DNA from: a virus
Length of the DNA stretch: 25,329 bases
IMG/VR virus record: IMGVR_UViG_3300005346_000067
Span: 1 to 25,329 of that record
Strand: one strand, 5' to 3'
Shown: in pieces, positions 1-8,357 of the stretch
Layout of the letters: the number at the start of each line of letters is the position of its first letter
Numbering within the stretch: the stretch's first letter is position 1
Notes under the pieces: generated by a model
Told to the model about the DNA's origin: nothing
What the model saw: the letters and a program-made list of their open reading frames with translations, nothing else
The model's database searches: none
Made by a program: the position numbers and the translations under genes

Positions 1-867
1 CCGACTGCACTGCTCGGTCAGACATGGTCTGCTCCCATTGAGCTTTATCAACACCAAACGGCGGCTTCTCAAATCCATATGGGGTTTTTTGATAATCAAC
101 TTCAAATGCTGCATTGCCTTTTTTGTCTTTTTTAACTTTGACGTTTTTAACGACCATCCGATCTTGCGCCCATCCATCCGCGCTCGGGTAAGCAGCCTTT
201 TGCCCTGCTACCTGCTCTTGCACCTTGGGGACGCTTGCTCTTGGTACAGATGACCGGATTAAGCCACGCTCAGGCTTTGAAAGAATAATCTGTTGCTGTT
301 CTGGCGTGACAACCATAGCAGGCTGTGGCTCTGGCGGTGTAACTAAACTCTGGTGGTTTGGCAGGTAGCCCTTCGGTCAGGGCTTCCGCTGTCTGAGCAC
401 CATCTGTCGCCGCGTCAGCAATACGCCCGGCTCTCTTTGGTATACCGCCAATGCCGCCCAAGAAGAATAGCGGGTCAACAAACTCTTCAAAGTATTCTCC
501 AGCCAATGGGCTTCCCGTTGACTCGGCTACCGCCTCGCCGTACTGCTCGTACAATTGACCAACGGGCTCAAAAGAACTCACCGATTTGCTGAACATCCTC
601 TAAGCCGGCTTGAGTTCTAGGCACATAAGTCATAGCTTCTTGAATCTGCCGATACTGGTCGAGCGCCGCTCTTGGGTCTCCGCTTCTCATAAGCTCAAAA
701 ACATTACCACCCATACCGGCAACCGTTCCGGCCATCGAACTACCGACAGTAGCCAACGCTTCGGCGCGACCAATGGCGTTTTCCTTAAACCCCTGAAACG
801 AACTCGGAATACCCATCGTCTCAAGTACGCTTCTAACTCCGGTTTCGGTAATGTCTTTGTTGGCCAT
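1..867 (-). CDS. Unknown post-portal protein, partial at left edge, two frameshifts
   Basis: Begins at an ATG (MANKDITETG) 3 bases after the portal stop and stays open to the window edge, so the C-terminus is missing. Two frame changes are needed. Near 569-572 a run of four T follows GEF where three give '...GEFFEPVGQLYEQYG'. Near 349 an extra T in GAGTTTAGTT breaks '...PPELVTPPEPQP'. The joined product (about 288 residues here) starts with an Ala/Gly-rich helical part, has a hydrophobic Gly-rich stretch (FFLGGIGGIP) near residues 145-155, then a Pro/Gln-rich linker and a Lys-rich segment (VVKNVKVKKDKKG). I do not recognise a family. Position directly after the portal suggests a virion, ejection or head-assembly protein; a scaffold is possible but the Gly-rich hydrophobic patch is atypical for one. 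Confidence 0.7.
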
Positions 868-870
868 TGG

Positions 871-2960
871 TTACCCCTGTGGTAATTCAGTCGCTACGTC
901 AAACGCCTGATCGACAGTCTGTGTAAGCTTCTCGGCAGTCTCTAAGGCTAGGCGCTGCTCATCGTTCTCAAGCTCTGCCAAGGTCTTGAGCGTGCTCGCC
1001 TTGGTCTCTGCTGTCTGTGCAACACGGTACTCGGTGTCGGCCTGAGCTTTCACTGCATCCGCCTGAGCTTTAACTGCCTTGGCCTCAGCCTCCATCGCAC
1101 TAGCCTGCAAGAACATAGCATTCGGATCAGGCTGTTGGTTCTGTGCTTCCATTGCCATTTCTTCCTGCTCTGCCTCGTTGGGCTCGACAACACCCATGCG
1201 GACAAGCTTCTTACGGAAAAACTGACGAATATCACCAATGCCTTCGCCTTCCATGTTCATCATCGCCAAAGAGGTTAGGACCGCTTGAGTCTCCGGGTCT
1301 GTCGCTAGCTGAAGCATGCCGGTAACGCTTCTTACAGTGGCAGCTCGCTTACTGGATGAAGTGGGCCCAACGTCTACCGCTACATCAAAGCTTGCGCGTG
1401 TCAGATCGTTTCTGTACGTCAGCTCGCCGGTGTCTTGGTCGATTATCGGAGTCATTAGCTCATAGGTGTCTGGCGTTCCATCCTTCTCCATACCCTTGAG
1501 CTTGCGACCCTCTTCCACAAAAATATCACGAGCCATGCTTAACCAGATCTCGCCGCAGCGCTTCACAGCCTTAGACATATTCGACATATAGATGAACGAC
1601 TGCATATCCAATCGGTTCTGAATCAACTCTACGGCCTTACCAGACAAGTTCGGCTGCATTTCCTCACCAGCCTCTTGGTTGCCCAAGATGTCTCTCATAT
1701 CAGCTTCAGTGAGACTGTAAAAGACCTGCCATTGCCGGAGGAACCGCAGCAGATCGAGTGTATCCAACCGGACCGACTGCCTGCTCGTTGCCGTTCTGGT
1801 CTGTTACCGGGTTGATTAAAAGATACGGATAGTCCCTTCAGGTTGTCCTCGGCCCACATCATCTGGTGCCCAGCTACCTGCTCAGGTGTCATGATTGGCT
1901 TCTCAATGCTCGATAGCGCAGAGATTTCTGCCAGCTTAGACAACTGCATGTTCTTCAGTCGCTGAGCGTCTTTCGCCAGTCTGACATGACCCATGCAACG
2001 CTCAATGTTATCGATGAACCAGCGCTTTCCGTACACAGGAATGACCGGGATGTGCTTGCCAGCGATGATTCCATGATCCTCTAATACTTTACCGCCCGAG
2101 AGGGTGTACTTGTGGACCCTCTTACGCATGACACGCTTCTGACCTATCTCAATTGATCCAGTGGCCAGCAGGGTAGCCTCTAGGCCTTCATCGGCCTCAA
2201 AGTCTGCTCGAGTGTAGCGGGTCTCTTCGCCTGCGAGGTCTTGGAATATACGTACCGTTTCGCGTACTTCTTCTACCCGGTAATACTCAGCAACATAAAC
2301 AACGTCTGGAGTAGCCCAGTCAAACTCATGGTCGTGGATAGACTTGGGCCAGTTGGTTGGGTCATCGTCATACTTAACCTTGTACGACTCTCGAGTCATC
2401 GAGGTGATAACAAAGCAGCGAGTAGCATCACCCTTGTCTTGTCTCTTGGCATCGAGGTCAAAGAACACACTCGAATCAGCGTCATAGATCGGCTCGAAGA
2501 CAATCTTCTGCTCATCGTTCTCATCGTCCTCTTCGACTACGTAAACATTACGTAAGCGCCAAGCACCGAACCCACCACCGACAGCTTCCTCGAAAGCGTT
2601 GTCGTAGGCTTCATCTGCCCCAGAATCCTGCTCAGAGGCTCTGTATAGCGCGTCACAGGTCGATGCAAGTTCGATGTCCGTTGATCCATCCTTGGGCACA
2701 AAGTCCACTGTGATGCGATTGTTGCGGTACTCGTTGATTATTCGCATGACACTTAGCGCGATCTTGTTTACTTCGAAGCGGGGCTTGTTCTCGAACTGCT
2801 CTTCAAGCGGTCCTTCCCACTGGGCGCCGGCGATAGAATAAAAGCGTCTATCCTCGAGGCACTGGATGCGCTCGTCACGCATTGCGGTTTGAATGTTGTC
2901 GAAGTCTTTGAGGGCTTCAGCGTGGATGTCTGCTAAGCGTTCTGCTTTGGTCTTTGCCAT
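871..2960 (-). CDS. P22-like portal protein, two frameshifts
   Basis: Twelve copies of the portal form the capsid vertex through which DNA is packaged and ejected. The first segment (MAKTKAERLADIHAEALKDF onward) carries P22-portal-like traits: FYSIAGAQWEG near residue 42, many acidic patches, and a long region ending at DNLKG. An extra G at 1834-1836 moves the frame into '...DYPYLLINPVTDQNGNEQ'; an extra T near 1714 then moves it into 'LTEADMRDILGNQEAG'. The last part is a long Ala/Gln-rich coiled coil (AKAVKAQADAVKAQAD), like the P22 portal barrel. Corrected length is about 695 residues, close to the 725 of P22 gp1. The start overlaps the terminase gene by 28 bases. Both breaks are single-base insertions in a conserved essential gene, so sequencing error is most likely. 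Confidence 0.92.
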
Positions 2961-4180
2961 ATCACCACCGATTCACCGTAGCGATCGGCGCCACGTCCGT
3001 GGGTTTCTGTTTTCTGCGCTCTTCGCGCACTCTCACACGCATATCTTACCGCATCTATCACGTGATTGTCTTTATCGTCAAGCAACGGCAATACCTGCCC
3101 GGTTAAATTATCTGTCTTGTACGAATACATGGTGAGCTCATCAATCGTATGAACACATCTTGGGTGAACTATTATATCAAACGATTTCAACCACTCGATA
3201 CCTTCTTCTAGGCTCTTGGGACCTTTCACTGCCGGCACGATCTTAGGGAACCCGTGGTTACGCATGTAGCTGATTGTCTCGGGTCTGGCGTTGTCAGCGA
3301 CAATAGGCCAACGCTCGCTCTCAGGTACCGACATAAACAGCTCAGGCGTGTTCGTAATCTCACAACCGACCATGTAAGCCTCGTAGTCAATATACAAGTT
3401 CCTGCCCACAATAAAGCAGCGAACCAATACCGTTGGGTCAACAGAGAATCCCCAGTCAGCCCCAAAGCGTAGTGTAGCATCTTCTGGTGTCTCGAACTCT
3501 TCTACGTACCAGTTCTTAAACACCCGGCTCTCAGAGTTCTTAATGTACTCACCAAGCCAGACATGCTGATACTTTTCCATGTCCCGCTTCATGTCGTACT
3601 GCATCTCTTCTTGCAGCACACTAGGGAACCAAGGGTTATCAGAATAGTTAACTCGCACGACCTGAGAACTCGGCGGTGGGTTATCGCTTCTCAACAACAT
3701 ATCAATCGGATCGGTATCGAGGTGAGGGTTCCACGTAAAGATCAGCTCAGAGGTTTCCTTACGCATCGTAGGCCGAAGTAGGTCTAGGGAGCGCTGAGAG
3801 CACGTCTGAGCCTCTTCGAACCATGCGATGTCGAATGACTCAAGTGACTTGATAGAATCGGCTGTGTGGTTGCTCATGCCGGTAAAGATAATTACCCCGC
3901 CGTGTTTAGACTTGATTCGGTCGTGCTGTATCTCAAAGTAAGACTCAACACCTAGCGCTTCGATCTTAAGCTCGAGCAGCCTTTTGACCGACTGTTGTAG
4001 TGACTTCTGTACTTCACGTATGCAAACAACATCACAGCGACCCATGACAGATCGCTCTACGATGTATTCAGCAACAGCGTGTGACTTGCCCGATCCTCGA
4101 CCACCCCAGATACCTTTGTATCGAGCTGGCTCTAATAGCGGTACAAACCACCGAGGTGTGTCAATTTGTAGTGTCGACAA
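2933..4180 (-). CDS. terL: Terminase large subunit (PBSX/phage_terminase_3-like)
   Basis: ATPase-nuclease motor that translocates DNA into the prohead and cuts concatemers. Counting from the TTG start chosen here (MSTLQIDTPRWF), Walker A GGRGSGKS is at residues 26-33, Walker B with catalytic Glu (DIAWFEEA) at about 117-124, and an RNase H-like nuclease aspartate in GADWGFSVDPT near residue 242; NHVIDAVRYA near the C-terminus fits the last nuclease acidic site. Length about 415 residues is normal. The frame is open back to a GTG at 4213, but that would overlap the small subunit more deeply, and the MSTL..TPRWF start is usual for this family. The stop overlaps the portal start. Intact, unlike several neighbours. 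Confidence 0.95.
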   Translation of the reverse strand: MSTLQIDTPRWFVPLLEPARYKGIWGGRGSGKSHAVAEYIVERSVMGRCDVVCIREVQKSLQQSVKRLLELKIEALGVESYFEIQHDRIKSKHGGVIIFTGMSNHTADSIKSLESFDIAWFEEAQTCSQRSLDLLRPTMRKETSELIFTWNPHLDTDPIDMLLRSDNPPPSSQVVRVNYSDNPWFPSVLQEEMQYDMKRDMEKYQHVWLGEYIKNSESRVFKNWYVEEFETPEDATLRFGADWGFSVDPTVLVRCFIVGRNLYIDYEAYMVGCEITNTPELFMSVPESERWPIVADNARPETISYMRNHGFPKIVPAVKGPKSLEEGIEWLKSFDIIVHPRCVHTIDELTMYSYKTDNLTGQVLPLLDDKDNHVIDAVRYACESARRAQKTETHGRGADRYGESVVIWQRPKQNA

Positions 4181-4457
4181 TTCTACGCTCGATTGCTTTA
4201 ACCAAAGTATCACTAGCAGAGTGCTCGATCTCTTGCGCCTTTAGATCTGGCAGATACTTGTTAATCATCTTCATGCGCATTGCAAAGTTCGTAGTGATCT
4301 TGTCCGACCTATTCTTGAAATGCTCTTCGGTGGGGTCCAGCTCAGCGTGTTCATCAATACAATCAATAGCATGCTGAACCGTGCATTTAGCCGCCATGAA
4401 CTCTCTTAAAGATTCTTGACGTATTGCCTTATTCTGTTGAGCCCTTGTCTTAGCCAT
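4161..4457 (-). CDS. Terminase small subunit (probable)
   Basis: A 98-residue protein, MAKTRAQQNKAIRQ..., lying immediately upstream of and overlapping the large terminase by about 20 bases, the normal place for the small subunit that recognises packaging DNA. It has a basic N-terminus, a helical middle with an acidic loop (ELDPTEEHF) and a KYLPDLKAQEIEH segment typical of small terminases of this phage group. A helix-turn-helix is not obvious by eye. The assignment rests mostly on position, size and that C-terminal segment. Confidence 0.7.
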   Translation of the reverse strand: MAKTRAQQNKAIRQESLREFMAAKCTVQHAIDCIDEHAELDPTEEHFKNRSDKITTNFAMRMKMINKYLPDLKAQEIEHSASDTLVKAIERRIVDTTN

Positions 4458-4564
4458 CGTTTTACCTGTCTCAGAAATTCACGTAGGCGCCGCTTGTAGT
4501 CCTTGATCGTGACTTTAAGCAGCGCAATGTTGGCGTTCCGGTGCACCTGTTTTCGATTATACAT
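4406..4564 (-). CDS. Small basic protein, unknown
   Basis: A 52-residue very basic ORF (MYNRKQVHRNANIALLKVTI..., many Arg/Lys, no acidic clusters). Its ATG overlaps the TAA of the upstream zinc-ribbon gene (TAATG), supporting translation by coupling. Its 3' part overlaps the small terminase by about 50 bases in another frame. A one-base change near 4470 would instead end it at the TAA just before the terminase ATG, so the C-terminal 15-17 residues may be an artefact of an indel. The composition would suit nucleic-acid binding, but no family is recognised. Confidence 0.5.
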   Translation of the reverse strand: MYNRKQVHRNANIALLKVTIKDYKRRLREFLRQVKRWLRQGLNRIRQYVKNL

Positions 4565-4719
4565 TATTCTTCCTCCGCCTGCTTCTTTTCGCAGTCTTCA
4601 CAATAGTGCTCACAATCCTTATGGTTAAAACCGTACTCAAGTATGACCGAGCAGCCGTTGCAAAGTAACGCGCCCGTCCCGCCGTTAAACTTTACCTCTG
4701 CGTGGTCATAGTGCTTCAT
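4564..4719 (-). CDS. Small zinc-ribbon-like protein
   Basis: A 51-residue ORF starting MKHYDHAEVKFNGGTG with an ATGA overlap with the membrane peptide gene before it. It has two Cys pairs, CNGC near residue 20 and CEDC near residue 41, plus a nearby His-Cys (DCEHYC), a layout suited to a single zinc-binding ribbon. The C-terminus is a Lys/Glu tail. Similar mini-ribbons are common among phage early genes; the specific role is unknown. Confidence 0.65.
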   Translation of the reverse strand: MKHYDHAEVKFNGGTGALLCNGCSVILEYGFNHKDCEHYCEDCEKKQAEEE

Positions 4720-4811
4720 GACACCCAAGCTCCGAGTCTAATGCCGTACATTACGAACGATGACAATATCAAGATCACCGCTGCATACCAAACTATCAAA
4801 CGCTTCTTCAT
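4716..4811 (-). CDS. Small single-span membrane peptide
   Basis: A 31-residue ORF: MKKRLIVWYAAVILILSSFV then a short polar end. Positive N-terminus followed by about 18 hydrophobic residues indicates one transmembrane helix or an uncleaved signal anchor. It sits between the stop of the 69-residue gene (TAA directly before its ATG) and the ATGA overlap with the next gene, so it is within a tightly coupled operon. Function unknown; host-membrane modulation is a guess. Confidence 0.55.
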   Translation of the reverse strand: MKKRLIVWYAAVILILSSFVMYGIRLGAWVS

Positions 4812-5021
4812 TTACTGGTCATCAATGAAGTCTTCAAACGCATCCTGCTTTACCGGGTCAATGTAATCAAACTCAAACCAACTTACCCTTGGACAAAAGC
4901 CGGGCGGCGCTACAGCTTCCTCTACCCAGCCGGCATACTCGGCGTGTTGGTTGTCTGTATATACACCGAGTATATACTCAGTTTGCAAAGTGCTCGCGTT
5001 GACCATCTCGACTACGTACAT
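4812..5021 (-). CDS. Hypothetical acidic protein, 69 aa
   Basis: Starts MYVVEMVNASTLQTEYI behind a ribosome site of type GAGGAAGGA. The protein looks like a small beta-rich fold with an acidic C-terminus (QDAFEDFIDDQ) and a VSWFEFDYID core. No recognised family. Its first half has the same flavour as the 77-residue protein at 5585-5818 (a short beta strand start followed by an acid-rich end), but I cannot show homology by eye. Part of the small-gene row between the promoter at 5864-5892 and the terminase. Confidence 0.65.
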   Translation of the reverse strand: MYVVEMVNASTLQTEYILGVYTDNQHAEYAGWVEEAVAPPGFCPRVSWFEFDYIDPVKQDAFEDFIDDQ

Positions 5022-5175
5022 AATCCTTCCTCAACGGGTGAATTATCTCAATCGCCTTAGTCTCCGTATACATCGTTACCGCTTGGACACTTAGGTCGTC
5101 CATTAAAGCAAAAGGCCTATTCAACTTATTAGCCATTGAATGGGCCGCTTGTAACGCTACTAGTATATCATCCAC
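4978..5175 (-). CDS. Hypothetical protein, 65 aa, C-terminus uncertain
   Basis: Starts MDDILVALQAAHSMANKLNR, overlapping the stop of the membrane protein upstream. The N-terminal two thirds look like a real helix-strand protein; the last 17 residues (VRSRDGQREHFAN) overlap the next gene out of frame and are Arg-rich, so a lost base near 5020-5030 may have extended the ORF. No family recognised. Confidence 0.55.
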   Translation of the reverse strand: MDDILVALQAAHSMANKLNRPFALMDDLSVQAVTMYTETKAIEIIHPLRKDYVRSRDGQREHFAN

Positions 5176-5356
5176 AGCTTGGATTCCTATTTTCGTAATC
5201 CGGCCAGTGACCCTTACATACCATCTCGATATACAATTCGGCGCTATCTTCCTCTACCTCGATGTCTCCATTGCCAGCAATACCAAGGGCCAACAATACA
5301 AAGAGCAGCGCCATTAGTATTAGTGTGAGCTGTTGTACTTTCTTGTTGTCGTCCAT
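5168..5356 (-). CDS. Small membrane protein, 62 aa
   Basis: Starts at the ATG of a GTGATG pair behind a CTGGAGGGTAAGTG leader, one of the repeated start cassettes in this genome. Residues 1-8 are charged, followed by one strong transmembrane segment (LTLILMALLFVLLALGIAG, about residues 10-28), an acidic stretch (DIEVEEDSAELY) and a C-terminal part with two Cys (VCKGHW, NPSCG). Probably inner membrane with a periplasmic tail. No recognised family; not a typical holin because holin and lysozyme are encoded elsewhere. Confidence 0.6.
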   Translation of the reverse strand: MDDNKKVQQLTLILMALLFVLLALGIAGNGDIEVEEDSAELYIEMVCKGHWPDYENRNPSCG

Positions 5357-5380
5357 CACTTACCCTCCAGTAAAAGCCGC

Positions 5381-5557
5381 TTACGCAGCCAAAAGCTCTT
5401 CAAGTGCTTTGTTCAATTCTAGGATTTTCTCTTCGCAGATTGTTACGTTTTCTGGGTCAGGTGACCCGCCCCAAGCAGTAATATAGTACTCAAGATTTGA
5501 GTACCAGCCATCAAGTTCGTTAGCAATGCGTTCAATCGCGTATTCATTGTTAGTCAT
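5381..5557 (-). CDS. Hypothetical helical protein, 58 aa
   Basis: ORF MTNNEYAIERIANELDGWYS... ending ...NKALEELLAA. It is preceded by a strong ribosome site (CTGGAGAGGGAAGAATA before ATG). The sequence is acidic and helical at both ends with a central ITAWGGSPDPENV turn. No family recognised. It sits in the small-gene operon driven by the promoter at 5864-5892. Confidence 0.6.
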   Translation of the reverse strand: MTNNEYAIERIANELDGWYSNLEYYITAWGGSPDPENVTICEEKILELNKALEELLAA

Positions 5558-5584
5558 TATTCTTCCCTCTCCAGCAAGGGCCGC

Positions 5585-5818
5585 TTACGCGGCTTCCAGT
5601 GATTGCAATATAAACTCATTCACCGCGTCTGTTCGATATGACCGATTCCATCGTAATGCTGAAAAAATGTCATTTAAATGATGGTCAAAGCGAATTATGC
5701 AATCAAAGTTTTCGAAGGTTGCAGCATCTTCTCTGTCAAGCGCAACAATAAACTCGATATCCCAGCCTGTAGTGCCAGTAATTGGGTCAACTGTGTAGAT
5801 TTCGTATACCTTAAACAT
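5585..5818 (-). CDS. Hypothetical protein, 77 aa, first gene after promoter
   Basis: MFKVYEIYTVDPITGTTGWD..., first gene downstream of the sigma70-type promoter, with a good ribosome site (CTGGAGAGGAAGACACA before ATG). Predicted alpha/beta small protein with an acidic middle (ALDREDAATFENFD). No recognised family. Being promoter-proximal it should be among the most highly made products of this operon. Confidence 0.65.
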   Translation of the reverse strand: MFKVYEIYTVDPITGTTGWDIEFIVALDREDAATFENFDCIIRFDHHLNDIFSALRWNRSYRTDAVNEFILQSLEAA

Positions 5819-5863
5819 TGTGTCTTCCTCTCCAGTTAATGGGCTCCCTCGCCCGACAAGAGA

Positions 5864-5892
5864 ATCATCTCAAATACGAATCACCGTGTCAA
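5864..5892 (-). promoter_or_regulatory. Sigma70-type promoter for the small-gene/terminase operon
   Basis: Minus strand -35 TTGACA (5887-5892, perfect), 17-base spacer, -10 GATGAT (5864-5869, four of six matches). It lies in the gap between the ninG-like gene and the 77-residue gene, upstream of the ribosome site, and is the best promoter match I see in the window. It would drive the small genes, terminase and portal. Confidence 0.65.
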
Positions 5893-5908
5893 CTAATTAG
5901 TTTACTTT

Positions 5909-6322
5909 TTATAGGTTTTTTTTCAGTTCTTTTTCTCTTTCCTTCAGTTCGGCGATCAAGTCCTCGATCTCTGGGCGTGAATACTTCTTTGTCTGCCTCT
6001 TAGTATCAGACAGCCAATCCACGAACTCGGCGCCGTAGGTTTCCCTCATGTACCGGGAATAGTCATCGTGAATCTTGTGGGCGAAGCGATTGCAGCCCTT
6101 ACACTGGGGGTGGATGTTTTCTTCGAGGAGTTTGTGCTGAGTATAGGTCCGAGATATGTAGTGACCGCCGTCCATTTCTTTCCAGTGGCCTACTTTGCCG
6201 CAAGTGACACACTGGCAGTATCCGCTCTCATCGGCCGCCTTCATCCTTACAATTCGCTGCAAAATGGTAGCGGCGTCTTCAACAAGCCCGGCTATCGTTT
6301 TTGTCTTTTTCTTCAAAGTCAT
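5909..6322 (-). CDS. ninG: NinG/Rap-like recombination protein
   Basis: A 137-residue protein matching the NinG (lambda Rap) family, a structure-specific endonuclease acting on recombination intermediates. Cys cluster C36, C38, C41 (CQCVTC), then DGGHYISRTYT near residues 51-61, then C74 and C77 (HPQCKGCNRFAHKIHDD), together a zinc-bound HNH-like core. The C-terminus is a charged coiled coil (ELKEREKELKK). Lambda Rap is longer (about 200 residues), but shorter NinG proteins are known. It is the last gene of the upstream operon; the promoter follows its stop. Confidence 0.88.
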   Translation of the reverse strand: MTLKKKTKTIAGLVEDAATILQRIVRMKAADESGYCQCVTCGKVGHWKEMDGGHYISRTYTQHKLLEENIHPQCKGCNRFAHKIHDDYSRYMRETYGAEFVDWLSDTKRQTKKYSRPEIEDLIAELKEREKELKKNL

Positions 6323-6461
6323 TTTTAGTGTACCCCCTCTCTCGACCGATCGCTGGCGACGAAGTGTAAACAGGACTCACACACTCCAACCCTTGAGTCT
6401 TAAAATTTTCCGATGCGGTAAAGACCTCCTGCATCTGTTCATCGCAATCATCGCAAATCAT
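6279..6461 (-). CDS. Small protein with N-terminal CxxC, 60 aa
   Basis: Starts MICDDCDEQMQEVF; a GTG 12 bases upstream is an alternative start. The ATG overlaps the DUF3310 gene end, and the ORF overlaps the NinG gene by 44 bases. The run of five G near 6336-6341 is a likely indel site, and a one-base correction would end the protein near 6330 before the NinG start. N-terminal Cys pair suggests a metal site but the second pair is missing. Unknown function. Confidence 0.5.
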   Translation of the reverse strand: MICDDCDEQMQEVFTASENFKTQGLECVSPVYTSSPAIGRERGYTKNDFEEKDKNDSRAC

Positions 6462-6677
6462 TATCGCAATCACGTTCCCACTCCTCTATCAAGAATTCAA
6501 TGTAATGCTTCGCCTTCAGCAAGTCGCTTAGGCCGCCCTTTTCTTTCCAACGAGAAACGTACTTGACCACGTTACCTTCACAAAACCCAAGGCCGTTCGA
6601 CATAATGTAATCAATCGGCTGGATTAGCTTTGCTTGCGTAGTGATCGCCTTGTACTTGGTTAGTCTTTCGCGCTCAT
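6448..6677 (-). CDS. DUF3310-family protein, frameshifted
   Basis: Not visible as one open frame. ATG at 6677 follows a strong ribosome site (AGGAGGTGAC). The pieces are MSAKD, then in another frame TNQVQGDHYASKA, then IQPIDYIMSNGLGFCEGNVV with KYVSRWKEKGG and LLKAKHYIEFLIEE. The GDHY, IQP.DYI, GFCEGNVVKY.RW and KA.HY..LI motifs are the signature of DUF3310, a short phage protein sometimes noted as nucleotide-kinase-like but without proven activity. Two indels, near 6663 and 6622, restore it to about 75 residues. It sits between the phosphoesterase and NinG. Confidence 0.8.
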
Positions 6678-6685
6678 GTCACCTC

Positions 6686-7850
6686 CTAGCAAATCATCTT
6701 ATAGCTGATCGTTTGGCTGCCAACCTGCCCAAACTCTTTGTGATTATGTAATCACCTGAGCGTCTCGACCAGATAACCACCCGCCACGGCTCGCGTATGC
6801 GTCTGGAGCGGCAAGCGTTCTGTGTTGAGTGACTAGCATTAAATTAGTCTCTTTAACGTCCACTGAGTGATAGTGGCCCATGTGAGCGTTAAGCGTGTTC
6901 AGTCCGTCCGAATACCTCTCTAAACTTTAGCGGCAAAACACCGAATCAACATTGGCAACCTTCCGCTTGTGCCCGTGATGGAAAAACAAAGCGGTCTTGC
7001 CCCACTCAAAGCAGTAGTAAGTATCTGCGGAGTTATCAACTTCAATCCTCGGCTCTTGGTCGTACAGCGCTGTAAGGAATTCACGCATCCACGCGCTACT
7101 GGCTGGATCGTGATTCGCGTCACACCATTTGACGTGAACCTTCGGATACTTTTCCAAAAGCATACGAATGACCCTGCGGATAACGCGGATCGTTGTTCTG
7201 ACTAGCTTTTGAAATCTTGTGTCGGCGTCTAGGATATGCCGACTTGCTGGGGTGACCGCTTCTAGGGAATCGAAGTGCAGGAAATCACCAAGCTGTGCAA
7301 ACACACCAACGTCTGCCTCTGGTGATAGCTTGATAGCCTGGGCGAACCAGTTAACCAATGTGTCCTCTGCTATCTGTAAATCCCAGTCAGCGCCCGTCTC
7401 CTCATGCCAAGCAAGCATACCTGCATGGTAATCGGTAATGACGTACATATTGCATAACTGAGATTTCTTGACCTTTGGCGCATCGACCTTTGGCTCTGGC
7501 TTGATTTCCTCATTGAGCGCATGAATAGCCTCGCGCATCAACTCCATCTGACGCTCTTGGTTTATGTCAGACTTGACCCATTGGATAACCGGGTCTCCGT
7601 CCTTGTATAGGGTTGAAGTGCCCTTTACCTTGAACCCGTCTGGCACTGTGTGAACCATGTCGTGCCGTGGTGCGTAGCCTTGCTTTGCTGCCCTGTCTCT
7701 AATCCTCTGGCACATCATTAAGACATTGCGCCTATGGATGCCGATTATCTCTGCGACCTTCTCGACCGTAACTCCCTCAGATCTTAGCTTTACAACTTGG
7801 TGTTGCCGATCAGTCTGACAAAACGGCAAATAACCTTCCCACTCGTTCAT
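6686..7850 (-). CDS. HTH-metallophosphoesterase, frameshifted at the C-terminal end
   Basis: Calcineurin-like phosphoesterase with an N-terminal DNA-binding-like domain. Residues 15-60 form a helix-turn-helix of resolvase/sigma type (VEKVAEIIGIHRRNVLMMC). The phosphoesterase metal motifs follow in order: DYH (140-142), GD (188-189, QLGDFLHFD), NHD (246-248), HHGH (291-294). The open frame ends at 6927, but GHYHSVDVKETNLML and an Arg/Gly-rich end (APDAYASRGGWLSGRDAQ) continue to a stop at 6686 after indels near 6932, 6917, 6895 and 6747; this supplies the last GHxH motif. Close phage relatives occur beside nin genes. Substrate unknown. Confidence 0.85.
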
Positions 7851-7852
7851 TA

Positions 7853-8296
7853 CTAACCCCTTTGAGACTCCATCATCTTCATGTACTCGGAGTCCGCCGG
7901 GATAGGCAAGTTAACGCCGTGATCGGCTGCCCACTCGTGCACTCGGTCCATGAAGTAAGTCATCTCACCTTTAGTCAATTTTGAAGTCCTTTTTAACTGG
8001 CCTTCTATTACAGTGCTCCCAACTACCACATCCTCTGTGCCTAGGAATTTATTTTTCATTAGCAACTTCATTTGCTCTGCGTCCACTTCAACCTTCTTAG
8101 AGAAGTGCTTGGCCATAACGCTGAACCAAGTGTGAACCAGTGCGTTCTGAGAAAGAGACCGGGGATTGGTATACTTTCCCGGTTTAATGACCAAAGCGTG
8201 ATTAAAATCCCACTGATCCACCCAGTTAAGTAAGTCACCGACCACTCGTGGTGCGTCTTGCTTGTCTCTTATTACCCACACTTTTTCGTAATTCAT
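7853..8296 (-). CDS. ninB: NinB-like recombination protein (lambda Orf family)
   Basis: A 147-residue protein with the NinB pattern: an N-terminal strand-helix (MNYEKVWVIRDKQDAPRVV), then NPRSLSQNALVHTWFSVMAK around residues 43-62, and a C-terminal ELxxYMDRVHEWAADHGVNL-like helix. NinB (lambda Orf) is about 146 residues, loads recombinases by binding SSB and ssDNA, and stands in for RecFOR. It fits with the ERF/YqaJ/SSB-like set of this phage. Its stop is just upstream of the phosphoesterase start. Confidence 0.9.
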   Translation of the reverse strand: MNYEKVWVIRDKQDAPRVVGDLLNWVDQWDFNHALVIKPGKYTNPRSLSQNALVHTWFSVMAKHFSKKVEVDAEQMKLLMKNKFLGTEDVVVGSTVIEGQLKRTSKLTKGEMTYFMDRVHEWAADHGVNLPIPADSEYMKMMESQRG

Positions 8297-8357
8297 AAGC
8301 TACTTCAACGTGCCTCTTAACAAGAGCTTGAAGGTGATCTGGAACTTTCTCTAACAT
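8235..8357 (-). CDS. Small ORF overlapping ninB start, 40 aa
   Basis: ATG at 8357 overlaps the stop of the upstream gene (TGATG). The product begins MLEKVPDHLQALVKRHVEVA and looks genuine to about residue 20; beyond this it runs 60 bases inside ninB in another frame with an Arg/Thr-rich tail (RQARRTTSGR) that is probably spurious. One missing or extra base near 8300 would end it at the TGA overlapping the ninB ATG. Unknown function. Confidence 0.4.
   Translation of the reverse strand: MLEKVPDHLQALVKRHVEVAYELRKSVGNKRQARRTTSGR

Noticed and set aside
1050-1238. Second reading frame within the portal coiled coil
   Set aside because: Arg/Ser/Trp-rich shadow of the Ala/Gln-rich portal end; no independent start signals.
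1695-1830. Programmed ribosomal frameshift in the portal gene
   Set aside because: Two separate insertions in the same net direction occur without a slippery heptamer or downstream structure, and similar breaks affect many unrelated genes; sequencing error is simpler.
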